Below are positions 1 to 13,096 of a DNA stretch of 64,000 nucleotides, piece after piece. Below the pieces are notes generated by a model, which worked only from the letters and a program-made list of their open reading frames with translations, ran no database searches and was not told the DNA's origin. The stretch is from the NCBI GenBank assembly GCA_050084515.1, contig CM114273.1:9362001-9426000 (forward strand), given 5' to 3'. A program made the translations under genes and the position numbers. The first letter of the stretch is position 1; each line of letters starts with the position of its first letter. The stretch is from Blasia pusilla (Eukaryota; Marchantiophyta; Marchantiopsida; Blasiales).

Positions 1-191
1 AGAGGCTTAAATATATAATCCTATCTTCTTGTCAGATCTGATTGACTTCTGTCATCATGTACCAGGTCACATGTACACTTGATCTTCATATGTAACTCAA
101 AGAGAGAGTACCGGCAGGGTTGATCATTAACAACCCATTCCTTGTGTCGGTGCTTTCTACAAGGGTAAAAGAATAAGAAGCAAAGAGGCTT

Positions 192-2240
<2,049 letters not shown>

Positions 2241-2685
2241 ACATCTCTAGTTACGTAACCTAACCCTTGTGGGATTCTCCAACAAGACTTACAGCTACAC
2301 AATACCTTTCGTTAGTTTTGATCCATCACTTCATATTATACTAATAATTAGTTAGAATTACGCAGGAAAATTATTTTTTAATAATAAATTAACATTTAAT
2401 ATTGAAAATTTTAAAGATATTTAAAATTTATAAAATTTTATTATTAAAAATATTTTCCGAATTTGAATAAAATTTAAATAAAATATCATTTTCATAAAAG
2501 TTTAAATAATACCCGCACTTCCTCCTCCTACCAAAATAGCATCCATTGACTAAATCATTAATTAATTTTCGTTCATGAAATCATTTCCCATTTCCATTCA
2601 AAATCATTTTCCTTTCCCAAAATATCAAATAGAAATAATAAACGGTAAAAATCAAGTTCGCGAGATCTAAATGGACAAAAAGTTT
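2241..2685. other. AT-rich intergenic spacer
   Basis: Very AT-rich DNA with runs such as ATTTAAAATTTATAAAATTT. I see no gene or element ends in it. Confidence 0.6.
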
Positions 2686-3105
2686 TTAAAAATAATAATA
2701 ATACATGGCATCAACATCCATTGACTCAATAGACCCAATCTGATGCCATGTGATAATATGACGTAAGAAAATGGATATCCCTCCAGGTAGATACCCTTCT
2801 TCATAATATACAAGCATAGGTTTAATATGAAACTGATAATAATCCATTTTTGTGCCCGGGTTAATCCAAAGAATAGTGATAAATCGCTTTTGTAGATGCT
2901 CACAAAGTGCCATCGATTTCAAGTTCCAATCCAATTCCATTTTGTAGATCAAGTCACCATATCTGTAATTTATCCTACGGAGCGTGTGGCTCGTCAAGCT
3001 TGATAAGGGAGGCGAGAAATGTCAAGAGATCTCACCTTTGCTATATAAATGATGTTCAAGTGGAGAGCTTTATAATATACTTCTTATCTTTTTTAAGGCA
3101 CAACG
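2686..3105 (-). pseudogene. LINE ORF2 C-terminal fragment
   Basis: The minus-strand translation (frame beginning near 2997) contains MALCEHLQKRF, GTKMDYYQFHIKPMLVYYEE and FLRHIITWH. These match the better preserved copies of the same LINE family at 3290-3997, 34790-35400, 39392-40108 and 44736-45377. The region lies between reverse transcriptase and the C-terminal zinc motif of plant LINE ORF2. It is truncated at both ends and lacks the zinc motif. The 3' tail of a second LINE copy starts directly beside it near 3110, so two minus-strand fragments stand head to tail. Confidence 0.7.
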
Positions 3106-3107
3106 CC

Positions 3108-4425
3108 TAGCTATAATGATAAATAGATCAAGCCCGTGGGATCCAAAGGGTCAAAATGCAAAAAAAAACACTTTACAAGTAATACATCGACTCGCAAAAA
3201 GATCCCGAACGCCTTCACCTAGCTAATGCCTAAAGCTTTTGAGTGATGAATAATAATATCTCTAATATAACAACCTAAATCATAAGGTACTAGCTATAGT
3301 AAGAATAAAATTTCTCCACATCTATTTTATGAACTAGTCTAATCTCTTCATACCTTGGACATGTAACAAACACATGCTCTTCATCCTCGATACTTTCTCT
3401 GTCACATAACCTACAAATTCTTTCTTTTCTATCAATGTTGAGCCAACTTCCTTCATAAATTCCTAGTTTATGAGACCCAGTTCTATGTCGTACGATAATA
3501 TGACGTAAGAACTTGGAGATCCCCGCAAGTAGGTATCCTTGTTCACAATATACAAGCATAGGATTAACATGAAGTTGATAATACTCCATTTTTGTGCCCG
3601 TGCTGCTTCAAATAATGTTGAGAAATTTCTTTTGTAGATGGTCCCAGAGTGCCATCGGTTTCAGGTTCCCATCTCGTTCTGCCACATTCCACTTTTAAGA
3701 CCAAATCACCATATCCGCAATCCACCCCATGGATCGTGTGGCTTGTAAGGCTTGATGAGGGAGACGAGAGTCATCAAGAGATCTCATCCTTGCGATATAA
3801 GTGATGGTCAAGTAGAGAGCTTCAACTTCTAGAGGAAGACAACCTATTTCCGCAAGAAGAATATCATAAGGAGTTTGGTTTCTTACACCCAATTCTTCTT
3901 GTAGAAAGATCTTTTGCACCCTCTCCACGCACTCCCAATCTGTCTTCTTACAACTAGGGCCACAAATTTGGGTCCCATATAAGACCACAGGCAGCACTAA
4001 GCTCCTAAATGAGAACTTCCTAAGATCCCACGATACAAGATGAGCTTTTCTACACCGATCTAAAAATGAATAAAGAGCTTTGCAACTAGCTTCTACTCTC
4101 TTTTGCAGGCAAAGTGCCTAACTATAGTCGTGAGAGAAATGAATGCCTAGATATTTGTAACTCTTCACTTGTTCTAATTGTAGAACTTTGTAAAAGAATG
4201 ATAACTTGGATCTAGTACCCACTATGATGACTTTATAGACTTCTCCATATTAACCTTCCATCTGATTCTGGGTACAAAAACTTGCCAAAGTGTCGAGGTA
4301 TTTTTGTAAACTAATGCCATCACGTGCTTATAATATGAAATCATCTGCATACAATAAAGTTTTGATGACAAAGTCTCCAAGCTTGATACCTTTACTGTCA
4401 CATTCACTATGATAGTGATGTTGTG
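3108..4425 (-). mobile_element. LINE 3' part: thumb/connection region, zinc motif and 3' tail, degenerate
   Basis: Minus-strand fragment of a non-LTR retrotransposon. From 5' to 3' it holds a damaged reverse transcriptase end (about 4407-4222, KLYCMQMISYY and KVNMEKS remain), a conserved block with VLYGTQICGPSCKKT and VQKIFLQEELGV (3997-3695), and the C-terminal zinc-binding motif with ICRLCD and EEHVFVTCPRYEEI (3589-3290). The 3' tail at 3117-3200 carries the family signature (on the plus strand, ATCAAGCCCGTGGGATCC). Frame breaks separate the blocks, so it cannot encode a working protein. The left end carries GATAAATAG, a decayed form of the tail repeat seen in other copies. Confidence 0.8.
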
Positions 4426-4439
4426 AAGTAAATGGTAAA

Positions 4440-4972
4440 TGGTAAGTCCACTTCATGATGACTACTCAAGAGGAAATCTTGAATCTAGTACAAGTGGTCC
4501 TCCATGAAGTGAAAGAGTTTCGACAAGAATTCAAGGTACACACTTCTCAATTGAACCTTCCTCATATTCAAATCAGAGAGTTGAAGGCAACGCAAGAGGT
4601 TTTGAAGAAGGTGTTGAAAGATAACTCTAGTGTGATGTTGGATCTTTCCAAATCTGTTACGGATGTTCAAGAGAAGGCATCATCATTAGCGACTACTCCT
4701 AACAGTTCAGGATTGCATGAGGTTGTTGAAATTTTAGAAGTAAAAATGAAATCTTATGGTGAAGCTATATAGGTTTCTCATATCTCTTTTTGTCAAGAGC
4801 AAGAGATAGAAAAGGAAAACCAATTTGCACGTAGAAAGAATGTGAGAGTCTCAAGATTGTTGGAAACAAAAATAGAAGAGGTGAAGAGTGTTGTCACCAA
4901 GTTCTTGGTTGAAGTCTAAAGTCATTATAGTGGGTACTAGATCCAAGTTCTATTTCTTTCACAAAGGTAAAG
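4440..4972 (+). pseudogene. LINE ORF1 head fused by deletion to an ORF2 piece
   Basis: An open frame starts at 4455 (MMTTQEEILNLV) and runs 105 codons to a stop near 4772; the frame then continues recognisably (SHISFCQEQEIEKENQF) to about 4915. It matches the minus-strand ORF1 copy at 32985-33653. The N-terminal part looks like a coiled coil (ELKATQEVLKKVLKDNSSVM). At about 4915 the sequence jumps to SKVIIVGTRSKF, which in the copy at 39080-39120 follows the reverse transcriptase active site. ORF1 C-terminus, endonuclease and most of RT are therefore deleted. Upstream, 4425-4445 carries GTAAATGGTAAATGG, the tail repeat of a neighbouring minus-strand LINE. Confidence 0.75.
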
Positions 4973-5246
4973 TGCATCCACCCTCTGCTATGAGGGAATC
5001 CGGACACTGGCACCCTAACTCCTACACATCCACACACGTCTATGCAAGAGAGGCGCTCCTAAGGTTCAACACGAGAAAGATGGCTTGGGAAAGCCATCTT
5101 CCTCACTCTTATACCCTTGGGCTCTTCCCCCAAAAATAGCCCTACCAACGGTAATCTACGTGCATAGATTATCGGGTGACAATTGACGGGTCATCTGACA
5201 ACCTAAAACCAAAATAGGGAAATCGCCATAAATGATGTTCCCGACA
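4973..5246 (-). mobile_element. Possible LTR remnant
   Basis: Read on the minus strand, this segment begins TGTCGGGAACATC, a common plant LTR start, contains GGGTATAAGAGTGAGG as a possible promoter TATA and ends GGTGGATGCA. It lies directly beside the truncated LINE. No matching target duplication or second LTR was found, so the limits are tentative. Confidence 0.35.
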
Positions 5247-5920
5247 CAATAGACATGTCGCCAACCTCATCCAACATATTGGGACGAAGTTACACCCAAA
5301 GAGCCCGCTTTACTCTCTATGTCGTCGAAGCGATAGAACTCTACCTACGTTGAAATAAGATGTGACAACTGTCGTGCGCACACACATCGCTACACAACCC
5401 ACATCGCTGGTCACATCTACACACCACACAACACCGATCTTCCCAAACATACGGATAGATCCACACATAAACAAAATATACTCATGCATATACAAAGGAA
5501 CCCCACAACCACCCCCCTAGTTGGCAATTGGGTCCCCCCAACTCCAAATAGCACACACATATGTCCCTTATATGATCTCCTATCCTATACACATCTAGCA
5601 CCATCGGTGCCGTCATCCCTGCAATATTGCAATACTACGGCAACCCGCCATGTTGATCCCTCTAAAGAGATCTAACACTCTTGTACCCTACTCCAAACAA
5701 AGACACGGCTCCACACGTGCCTTATGAGCTTGTCTGCACTCCACGCATCTCAACGCTCGTCCCCAACAACGCTAACAAAGCTCTGCACCATGGGAAGAGA
5801 CATCCACCTTGGCATGTCTCTCCATGGGACTATTCGCTATGAGAATGTCCTCCGCATGTGTGCTCCTCTCCTTGAACCCTCTTGATCAGCTAACACCACA
5901 TGTGAATGGTGCCAACGTGG
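5247..5920. other. Degenerate retroelement sequence, no gene
   Basis: No coding frame supported by similarity or composition. Position and orientation suggest decayed internal sequence of the minus-strand LTR element whose protease remnant follows. Confidence 0.35.
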
Positions 5921-6307
5921 TCACCATATCCTCACGTGGTCAACCACCACTACCCCTGCAAACAACACCAATAGATGGCTCACCTGTCCATCACCTGATC
6001 GCCACCCTGGACCATAAGAAACTGTCTCCTCCAAAAAATCCAGAATGAAACCAAGGGAATACAACACCGTATTCCCTACCAACACATCATACGACTCTAC
6101 CGGTGTCGTAATCGCCCGACTACGCACCATCCCACTTTTCGACTCATGCTCTAGTTGGAGTCTAACCACCAACTCTTGTTGAGTCATGTATTGCGTGGGT
6201 GATACACCCCCAATAGAGATATGTATCTGAAAGGGACAACGCTCAATGTCGCCTTTCCGTAAACTCAACGCCAAACATGCCGCCTTCCCTAACATCAAGG
6301 GTTGCAC
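5921..6307 (-). pseudogene. Retropepsin-like fragment of an LTR retrotransposon
   Basis: A minus-strand frame of 128 codons holds SYDVLVGNTVLYSLGFILDF followed by EETVSYGPGW. This resembles the C-terminal half of plant Ty3-type aspartic proteases, where a conserved hydrophobic-D-h-L-h-G-x-x-hLY-LG block occurs. The catalytic DTG segment is not seen, nor are gag or RT nearby. The LTR-like segment at 4973-5246 lies downstream in the same orientation, consistent with one internally deleted element. The identification rests on a short motif. Confidence 0.5.
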
Positions 6308-6538
6308 TCCCGGATCAAGTAGGACGTGCTACTGGTGGTACACCGTACCTATGGGACTAACCAAGGGAAACACTCCAGCTCGATTATCCAACAACGCCAC
6401 ACCTTGTGTGATCCTGGCTCGCTCTATGGTCGGATGAGCTGATATATCTACCAACTTCGCCGGTGTGTCATGGTAGATGAGGTATAGGGCGAGATAGTAT
6501 CGAGACCTTAGAGGGGTCTTATACTTCCCTATTTTGAG

Positions 6539-6790
6539 AGGTCATATGTGACCTGCTCTTAGGAGGTGACTATGAGTATAGGTCACCCTTCCCTTTATGA
6601 GGAGTGGCAACCTGGAGAGGTTGACCTTCCCAGCCATGTATGGCTCCACTTGGACCTACAGGGTCGTGGGTTAGTTGGTAGTTGGTCTGATGAGGGGACC
6701 ACATATGTAGTTGTTAGGGAGCTAGTATGGGTGTATTACAAGTGGGTAATGACGTGCTAGGAGGGAGGTGACCTGTATGTACAGGTCACC
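6539..6790. repeat. GGTGACC-type palindromes, three copies
   Basis: Three inverted repeats built on AGGTCAC/GTGACCT. At 6539-6554 the arms are AGGTCA and TGACCT. At 6565-6587 they are GGTGAC and GTCACC. At 6767-6790 the palindrome has 11-bp arms (GGTGACCTGTA) around TG and is perfect. A relative with 6-bp arms is at 10428-10451. Similar flanking text (ATGGAG, TATACCTC, GAGCTCAT) follows the copies at 6790 and 10451, so these two places are diverged copies of one longer repeat. Confidence 0.7.
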
Positions 6791-7770
6791 CATGGAGGTG
6801 CCCATGGGGGTATACCTCGAATGAGGCTCATTTGGAGCTCATCTCCTTAGGATTGCAGATCCTTGTTGATATCCGTGATACAGCGCGGCTTGCATGTATT
6901 GAGATTGGATTCTCTCTTGAAGAGTGGGCTAGGAATAATCAATAAGGTGATCACACATTTTGGGAATCCTTGTGTATACTTTCTCTTGTTGTTATACCAC
7001 TGAGTATCTAAATCATGAGTATATTTGTTTGGATAAAGCACAGTTGATTGCAAATTTCATCAGAGTTTACAATGCGTATTCAACTTTATATCCTAAGGAG
7101 ATGCATGCTGGTTCTCAATAGAAGAGAAAGTTGGACTCAATTTGTGGTGTAGAGCATAATTATGGTGTTGTGGGGTTTGCAGGAATTCCAAGCTAGTGTA
7201 TTCTGACCATGCAGAAGGACATGGGGTAGTGGAATTTCTGAAATCGAAGTGAGATGTTCATAATTGAGAAATCTGTGAAATGCCACAAATTTGACAGGAT
7301 TTGAAGAGGGGGAGGCTTCTCAATCCTGGTGGAGTTGCTCAAGAGTGGAGAAATTAAGGATCAGATTATAGGGACAGAGTTCCTGAGACAATTATGGTGA
7401 GGAAATCAATGTCAATCGTGACCTGATTGAATGTGGGCAAGTGAGCAAGTGCGTGGGCACTTCGTTGTTGATTTTGAGTGAGGTGTGCTTCATTTTGGAC
7501 CAAATTGGATGAATGTTGGGCAGGAGAAAAATCAAGCAAGAATCAAATGTAAAGAAGGCACAATGGTGTTTGATTGTGCAAGATTTTGTGAGATTTGAAT
7601 TCGCCATTGGAAAGCTCATGGAAATCTGAGTCAAACAGCAAAAATGGGACCAGAAACGGAGCTGATTTGAGAAAGATTCGAAAAGATTCCGTGTAACATC
7701 GCAGATTCCCTTAGATGAGCGGATCATTGGTGTGGAAGGGCGGGAGAGCAACGCTAGAGGTGATGTGTGA
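6791..7770. other. Gene-free stretch
   Basis: No coding frame with recognisable similarity. I see nothing definite here; it lies between the GGTGACC palindromes and the GGAACT palindrome cluster and is probably part of the same repeat. Confidence 0.4.
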
Positions 7771-9565
7771 GGCATCAGAACTTAAGTTCTAAAAGCCTTT
7801 TTTTGGAAAGTGAGAAGGAGTGAGGAAGAGGAGAGCTCTTCATTCAATCGGAACTGAAGTTCCGATATCCCTTGTTGGTGAACGTGGTTCAAAGAAAGGA
7901 AGAGGTTAGGTGGTCAACTTTCCCTCAGTCAGAGATTGGAAAGGTTTGGGGTGCCGCTAGTGTGGAGGAACTAGTGCCACTAGTTTGGAGTCGTTAGTGG
8001 AGCATAGCTAGGACTGTTGTCCACAAAGTTGGTGGAGTTGAGGGAGGCATGAGAACTTAAGTTCCAATTCAAGAGAACCCTCCCAAGAGGCAATTCGGAG
8101 CAAAGAGGCGAAGTGGGAATCAGAAGTGAAGTTCTAATTCAGCAGCAAGGGTCGAGTCATCTAAAGGGCGTGGCAAGGATGACAAGGAGTTGTAAAAGGG
8201 ATTTGGAACTCAAGTTCCATATCGAGCACGGTTGAGCCGAGGCATGGTTCAAGTGCATGATGGTAATCTTGACGGCGTAGCAGAGATTGGCATGGCGAGA
8301 GTGACAAGGAAACAAGGAGGATTTGGAACTCAAGTTCCAATTCTGTCTCAATTGGAGAATAGTGGAGCGTCTCAAGTGTAGTTGACTACTACGGCATGGC
8401 ATAATGCGGCGACGTAGGGGAGTGAAGTGAGGAGGCAATTGGAACTTCAGTTCCCATTCCGCTCCTCACTTGTGGGTATTCTCTACAAGAAGGTGGAGAG
8501 GATAGGAAGGAGGCAATTAGAACTCTAGTTCCCATTCCACTCCTGAGTTGTGTTGGGTTCTCTCTACAAGGAGGTGGAGAGGATAGTGAGGGCAATCGGA
8601 ACTGAAGTTCTGATCCCCTTTGGCGCTACCCAAGGAGTGAGGTCGGCGATACTCTCTGTTTTAGCACGGCGTCTAGAGGAAGGAGAGAAGAATCAGAACT
8701 CAAGTTCCCATTCTGCAGATTCTCAAGTAGGGCGCGGCTCTTCTTCAAGTGCAGCGGGAGGAAGGAGGAAGAATTGGAAGTATGGTTCCTATTCCGTGGC
8801 TCTTTCTATTAGGTGCCGCGCGATGCGGCGTGTGAAGCAGAGAGGGAGGATGAGCAATTGGAACTTCAATTCCAATTAATACCGTCATTCTTCTGTGAAT
8901 TTTGGAAGGAAGGAGTGAGCCAAGAGCATTCGGAACTAAAGTTCCAATTTGGAACTCTTTCAGGTGAAGGAAATTTTGCGACTTCCAAGTTTTGGGCGAG
9001 TTGGCAAAGCGGCGCAGCAATCGAAACCCAATTTCCAATTGGCATCCGTGCGTCGCCCTTTTCTATCCCGAGGTAGTCTCTTTTGGTGTGGGAAAGATTC
9101 AGAACTCAAGTTCCCATTCCCACCTTGATCTCATGCAAATCTGAAGTTTGTGGCGCGGCGTGAATCGGAACTAAAGTTCCCATTCACATGTGAGTTTGGC
9201 GGAGCAAAGCATGGCGGCGTGTGAAGTAGAGAGGGAGGATGAGCACTTGAAACTTTAGTTCCAATTCCGTCATTCTTTTGTGAAGTTAGGGAGGAAGGAG
9301 TGAGCCAAGAGCATTCAGAACTGAAGTTCTAATTTGGCACTCGTTCAGGTGAAGGAAATTTTGTGATGTCCAAGTTTTGGGTGAGTTGGCAAAGCGGTGC
9401 AACAATCGGAACCCAAGTTCCAATTGGGATTCGTCCGTTGCCCTTTTCTATCATGAGGTAGTCTCTTTTGGTGTGAGCAAGATTCGAAACTCAAGTTCCT
9501 ATTCCCACCTTGATCTCATGCGAATCCGGCGTTTGTGGCGCGGCGTAAATCGGAATTGAAGTTCC
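7771..9565. repeat. Cluster of about 20 GGAACT/AGTTCC palindromes
   Basis: Roughly every 60-120 bp there is an inverted repeat with arms close to GAATYGGAACT and its complement. Clean examples: 7777-7790 (AGAACTTAAGTTCT), 7847-7866 (arm ATCGGAACT), 8204-8219 (arm TGGAACTC/complement with centre overlap), 8323-8340 (arm TTGGAACT). Further copies lie near 8057, 8125, 8437, 8519, 8597, 8694, 8774, 8860, 8932, 9026, 9097, 9168, 9248, 9317, 9405, 9486 and 9554. DNA between the palindromes is unique except for the tandem duplication listed separately. There is no coding frame that could explain the pattern. Confidence 0.85.
8825..9560. repeat. Tandem duplication of about 390 bp inside the palindrome cluster
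   Basis: The segment beginning GTGTGAAGCAGAGAGGGAGG at 8829 is repeated from about 9219, and the order of palindromes (near 8860, 8932, 9026, 9097, 9168) recurs (near 9248, 9317, 9405, 9486, 9554). The copies differ by scattered substitutions, so the duplication is not recent. Confidence 0.7.
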
Positions 9566-10427
9566 CATTCAAGTGTGAGTTTGGCGCAGCGAAGCATGGC
9601 GGAAAAGTGAGCGGAAGGCAAGGCGGATGAATCACGGATATTCTCGACGCTTCGAGGCGGGAGAGGTGTTGAAAGTGCGAATGGGCGTGAGAGGCGTCAA
9701 AGGCGAGAGGCACCAGCAAGCCAGCTTGCTGGTGGGCATGAGGACTTGGCAAGATGATGCTGATCCAGTTCAGCATAACTTCCAAGTCATCCATCCCAGT
9801 TCTATTCCTCTAGAGTGTGCTTAATTGGAGAGTTCTTTTGCATGTTGTGTTACCAACACACCCACAAGGAAGTGATGGCTAGTTGTTGCACACAAGGGAA
9901 TTTATTCACTTACCTTGCTGCTTATGGAGATGTTTGAGGGGTGCTTTTTGGGTGACAGACATTGTGGATTAGTGCATTGGTGAGTGCACGGCACTACCAC
10001 GATTATTGTAGAGAACTTGGTGGGATGGATGTATACCACACTAGTCAGGAGTGACTTAGTGTGCGGGCTATTTTCCGCATGTTGATCTCAAGTGAGATAA
10101 GTGGGGGCATATCCACAGTTTGGGCATTTTCTAGTGCAGAGCTAATGGTTCAGAAGTGAGCCATAGTAGTTTGCGGGTTTCACCAAGGCGCATCCATCAA
10201 GTTATCACATCTTTTAGGATAGATTGGTGAGATCTAGTAGAGCGCCTTTGTGAGTAGTGGAGGACAGACTCATTAGGTCAAGGAGGATATGCTGAGGCCT
10301 CGAGAAACTTGAGAGAGCAAGTTTCCCCTTTGTTTCGGCTCATTTACAGCCATATTAAGGAACTTACTATTTTAGGTTAATACCATTTTGAGTATATGAT
10401 CTACTTTCTATTCTTGGTAAGTAAGGA
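9566..10427. other. Gene-free stretch
   Basis: No supported coding frame and no palindromes of either family were seen here. Probably the continuing body of the repeat that carries the palindromes. Confidence 0.4.
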
Positions 10428-10451
10428 GGTGACTTGGGGGCATAGGTCACC
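10428..10451. repeat. GGTGACC-type palindrome, right-hand copy
   Basis: Arms GGTGAC and GTCACC with a 12-nt spacer, followed by ATGGAG and ATATACCTC as after the copy at 6767-6790. Confidence 0.55.
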
Positions 10452-10844
10452 ATGGAGAGAGCTTGGGAGAGGTGAGGGATATACCTCAAGGAGAGAGAGC
10501 TTGAGAGCTCATTCTCTCTTTGTTGAACCTCTTGGCATGAAGCGGCGGAGCTATGGTCTTGCTTTCCTTGTGTGTGTAACCCAAGCCTCTCATTAGGAGA
10601 TTGGGTTTGGTTTGACATTGAGAGAGACATGTGAGAGTGCACACATGTGAGAACTATGGTGTTGTGAGAGAGATTGGATCTTATTTTACAAAGAGAGAAT
10701 GAGTGAGTGAGAGAGCTTCATGGGGTAGCTCGCTGGTCACTCGCTAGTTTTGCAGGTTGGGGATCATATTCCCCATTCAACGGTTCATGGGGGTTGCTCA
10801 CCGGAGCAAGAGTCGCTTACTTGTGATGTTTCCTTTGGCATTTA

Positions 10845-10903
10845 TCAATCCCTATCAAAAATTGGGCGCGCGGAAGCGCTGCCCAATTTTTGATAGGGAT
10901 TGA
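10845..10903. repeat. Perfect 23-bp inverted repeat (hairpin)
   Basis: The arms 10845-10867 and 10881-10903 are exact reverse complements over 23 bp (arm starts TCAATCCCTATC and ends AATTGGGC). The 13-nt loop is GCGCGGAAGCGCT. No oligo-T run or gene end makes it a terminator. It could be a fold-back element, an insertion scar or an LTR/leader structure. Confidence 0.85.
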
Positions 10904-11454
10904 GTATGGGGCCGGGTTGCCCCATCCAGATGCTCTTGGGAGCACCATGAAGCTTGCTGATTTGTATTTTCACAGGTTTTACATTTTCGTTGGGAGAAAT
11001 CAGTGCGGAAGCGGTGCCAAATTTTGTGTGGGAGAAAGTGACATTGGGCTTTACGACAATCCCCGTCAGTTTTTACTGAAATGTTCGATTCCAAATATTT
11101 TTTGATATTGTTGTAGATCCTAAAGCTGTGCACGCTGTGCAAATAGACTACATAATTTGGAGTTGCGAGCAAAAAGTTATGGTCAATCTTGCAAAACTGC
11201 CATTGCTAGGCAATTTTTAGGGTTAAATTGTTCAAACCCTAAACCAGCCGCCGCGCCGGCGGCAACCGTCGCCATCATAGTCATCGTCAACGGCCCCCCG
11301 TCACTATCAACGATCAACTATCACCATGAGCCGCTGCCACCGCCTAGCGTTGCTGAGAGCCGCGTTCGGCCATTGTTCACCCTTTGCTTGCCATTGCCGC
11401 CATTACGGAGTGGACGGTCTTCCACGGCCACTGTTGATTCTCTGACTTGCATCG
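10904..11454. other. Leader-like sequence of an older element, split by the Ty3 insertion
   Basis: No recognised gene. The last 200 bp are GC-rich (GCCGCCGCGCCGGCGG) and resemble the base composition just right of the inserted Ty3 element (21700-21760). I infer that both belong to one older sequence, possibly the leader of the Ty3-like element whose gag starts at 22355. Confidence 0.35.
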
Positions 11455-12630
11455 TGTGATACCCACAATTTTGTACTTTGGAAGAAATTAATCTTTTTAT
11501 TGAACAAAGACTCTTGTATATTATGGTTTTGATTATTATATACGATTATGGAGAAGAACGAGTAAGATTCAAGTGAATCACAAAGCTCCTAAGACAAGGC
11601 AGAGAGATGGAAGATCAAGGATTTGCCTTAGAGGAGAAGCAAAAGCAGTAACGAAGTATAAAGGACCAACGCGAAGCTTAATGAAGCTTAACAAAGCTTA
11701 ACAAAGCACGAAGAGCGAAGCTTAACGAAGCACGAAGCACGAAGAGCGAAGCACAAAGAGAATGAAGAATGAAGAGCTTCGTCCTCAGGAAATTCAGCGC
11801 AGCCAAGCTCAGTATGATTGTGATTCGAACCGGCACATAGTTAAAACAGTTAGCCTAGGAAGAAGCGCAACCCTTTGTATCAGATAGACAATTAGGATAA
11901 TTTTGTTCTCCGGATTCCTAGGGATCATCGGAAAAGGAACGCACACCATAGATCTAGGTAGTTACAAATATTGAAGAGACACCAACTTCATCAAGAACGC
12001 TTCGGATCTTGGAAACGCTCCTACTCTCGAGAATATTTAAGAAACAGGACAGAAGCTACAATTATCATTCGCTCATGAAGTCCTTACGCTGTAGGAATGG
12101 TCCGAGCAAGAGAGTAGTACCCTCTCGAGCTTGTATACACTTTGAAGTCTTCCCATTCTTGATGGAATAATAAACCACTCATTCATTCATTCTGATGTGC
12201 GATGCTTACGTTTGGATAGTCTTTTTGGGTCTACAGCGTGAAGAGTGAAATCAGACAAACCTTTCTCATCAATGGAATAATCAACATGGAGTTGTATGAA
12301 ATCTGTTTTGAGAGAGTAACTGCCAAGACGGATTGAGTTCAAAGTAGGAGAAGCCAACTTTATTGTTGAGATCTTTTTGAGGTTCCTAGATGTCGAGAGA
12401 ACAATTTGCCTGAGCGTGCTTTAAATTCCACTAGAGAGAATTGAAGAAGAAAACATGGGTACTAAGAAAGATCGGAAGATGTTACAAGAATACTACATTT
12501 GAATTACATAATCAACCACACTACTTTTACAACATAATAATCACTTTATCCTCTCTTTTCATCCAACAATGGTCCTCTTGGGGATCGAACTCCACAAATG
12601 ACTATAAATTAGAAACACTTGTACATTACA
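11455..12630 (+). repeat. 5' LTR of the Ty3 element
   Basis: Starts TGTGATACCC. It is about 136 bp longer than the 3' LTR, because the segment at about 11540-11785 with GAAGCTTAACGAAGCACGAAG-type short tandem repeats is expanded. The remainder, including AATATTTAAGAAACAGG (12032, a possible TATA) and AATAATAAACC (12167, a possible poly(A) signal), matches the 3' LTR almost base for base. Confidence 0.9.
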
Positions 12631-12647
12631 TATAGTGAGACACTTTT

Positions 12648-12667
12648 TGGCGCCGCTGCCGGGGATC
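12648..12667 (+). promoter_or_regulatory. Primer binding site, tRNA-Asp type
   Basis: TGGCGCCGCTGCCGGGGATC lies 17 bp after the LTR end. It matches the complement of the plant tRNA-Asp 3' end except for about one or two bases; this is from memory of the tRNA sequence. Confidence 0.75.
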
Positions 12668-13096
12668 ATATCCTTGGCTGAGAAGGGAGAGAGACCCATG
12701 GGGAATCAGGGAGCGGGGAAAGAAGCTTCGCCCCTAGACGACCCAACAATCTAGTTCTTACTAAATACCATCTGCTAGCTCTAGCGATCCCCGTAAGACA
12801 ATGGATGCTTGAAGATAAGAGTAGATTTGTTGCATTGGTGCTAGAGAAAATAGACCAACTAATTAGAATTTGTCAAAGAACCAGTCGCCGAACGGTGCTT
12901 CGCCCATGAATGATAGTTGTACTTGGTGAAAACCCGGTACTTCTGTTTATGGGAGGAAAACCTAGCAAGAAGCTTAGGAGCACCAGGCACACTCCTGTAG
13001 ATGTAAAAAGAAGAAGTAGTTAACCTCCCTCCATGGACCCTTACCCTATCGCCATCGTGGGGGTGAACGCAAGTTGCCAAATCCCACAAGAGACTT

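Noticed and set aside
7392-7775. A 127-codon minus-strand frame in the palindrome region
   Set aside because: Composition is biased (Ser, Pro, Leu), there are no motifs and no conservation in a related copy; probably chance.
10868-10880. Terminator function for the hairpin at 10845-10903
   Set aside because: Nuclear context, no following T-run and no gene ending there.
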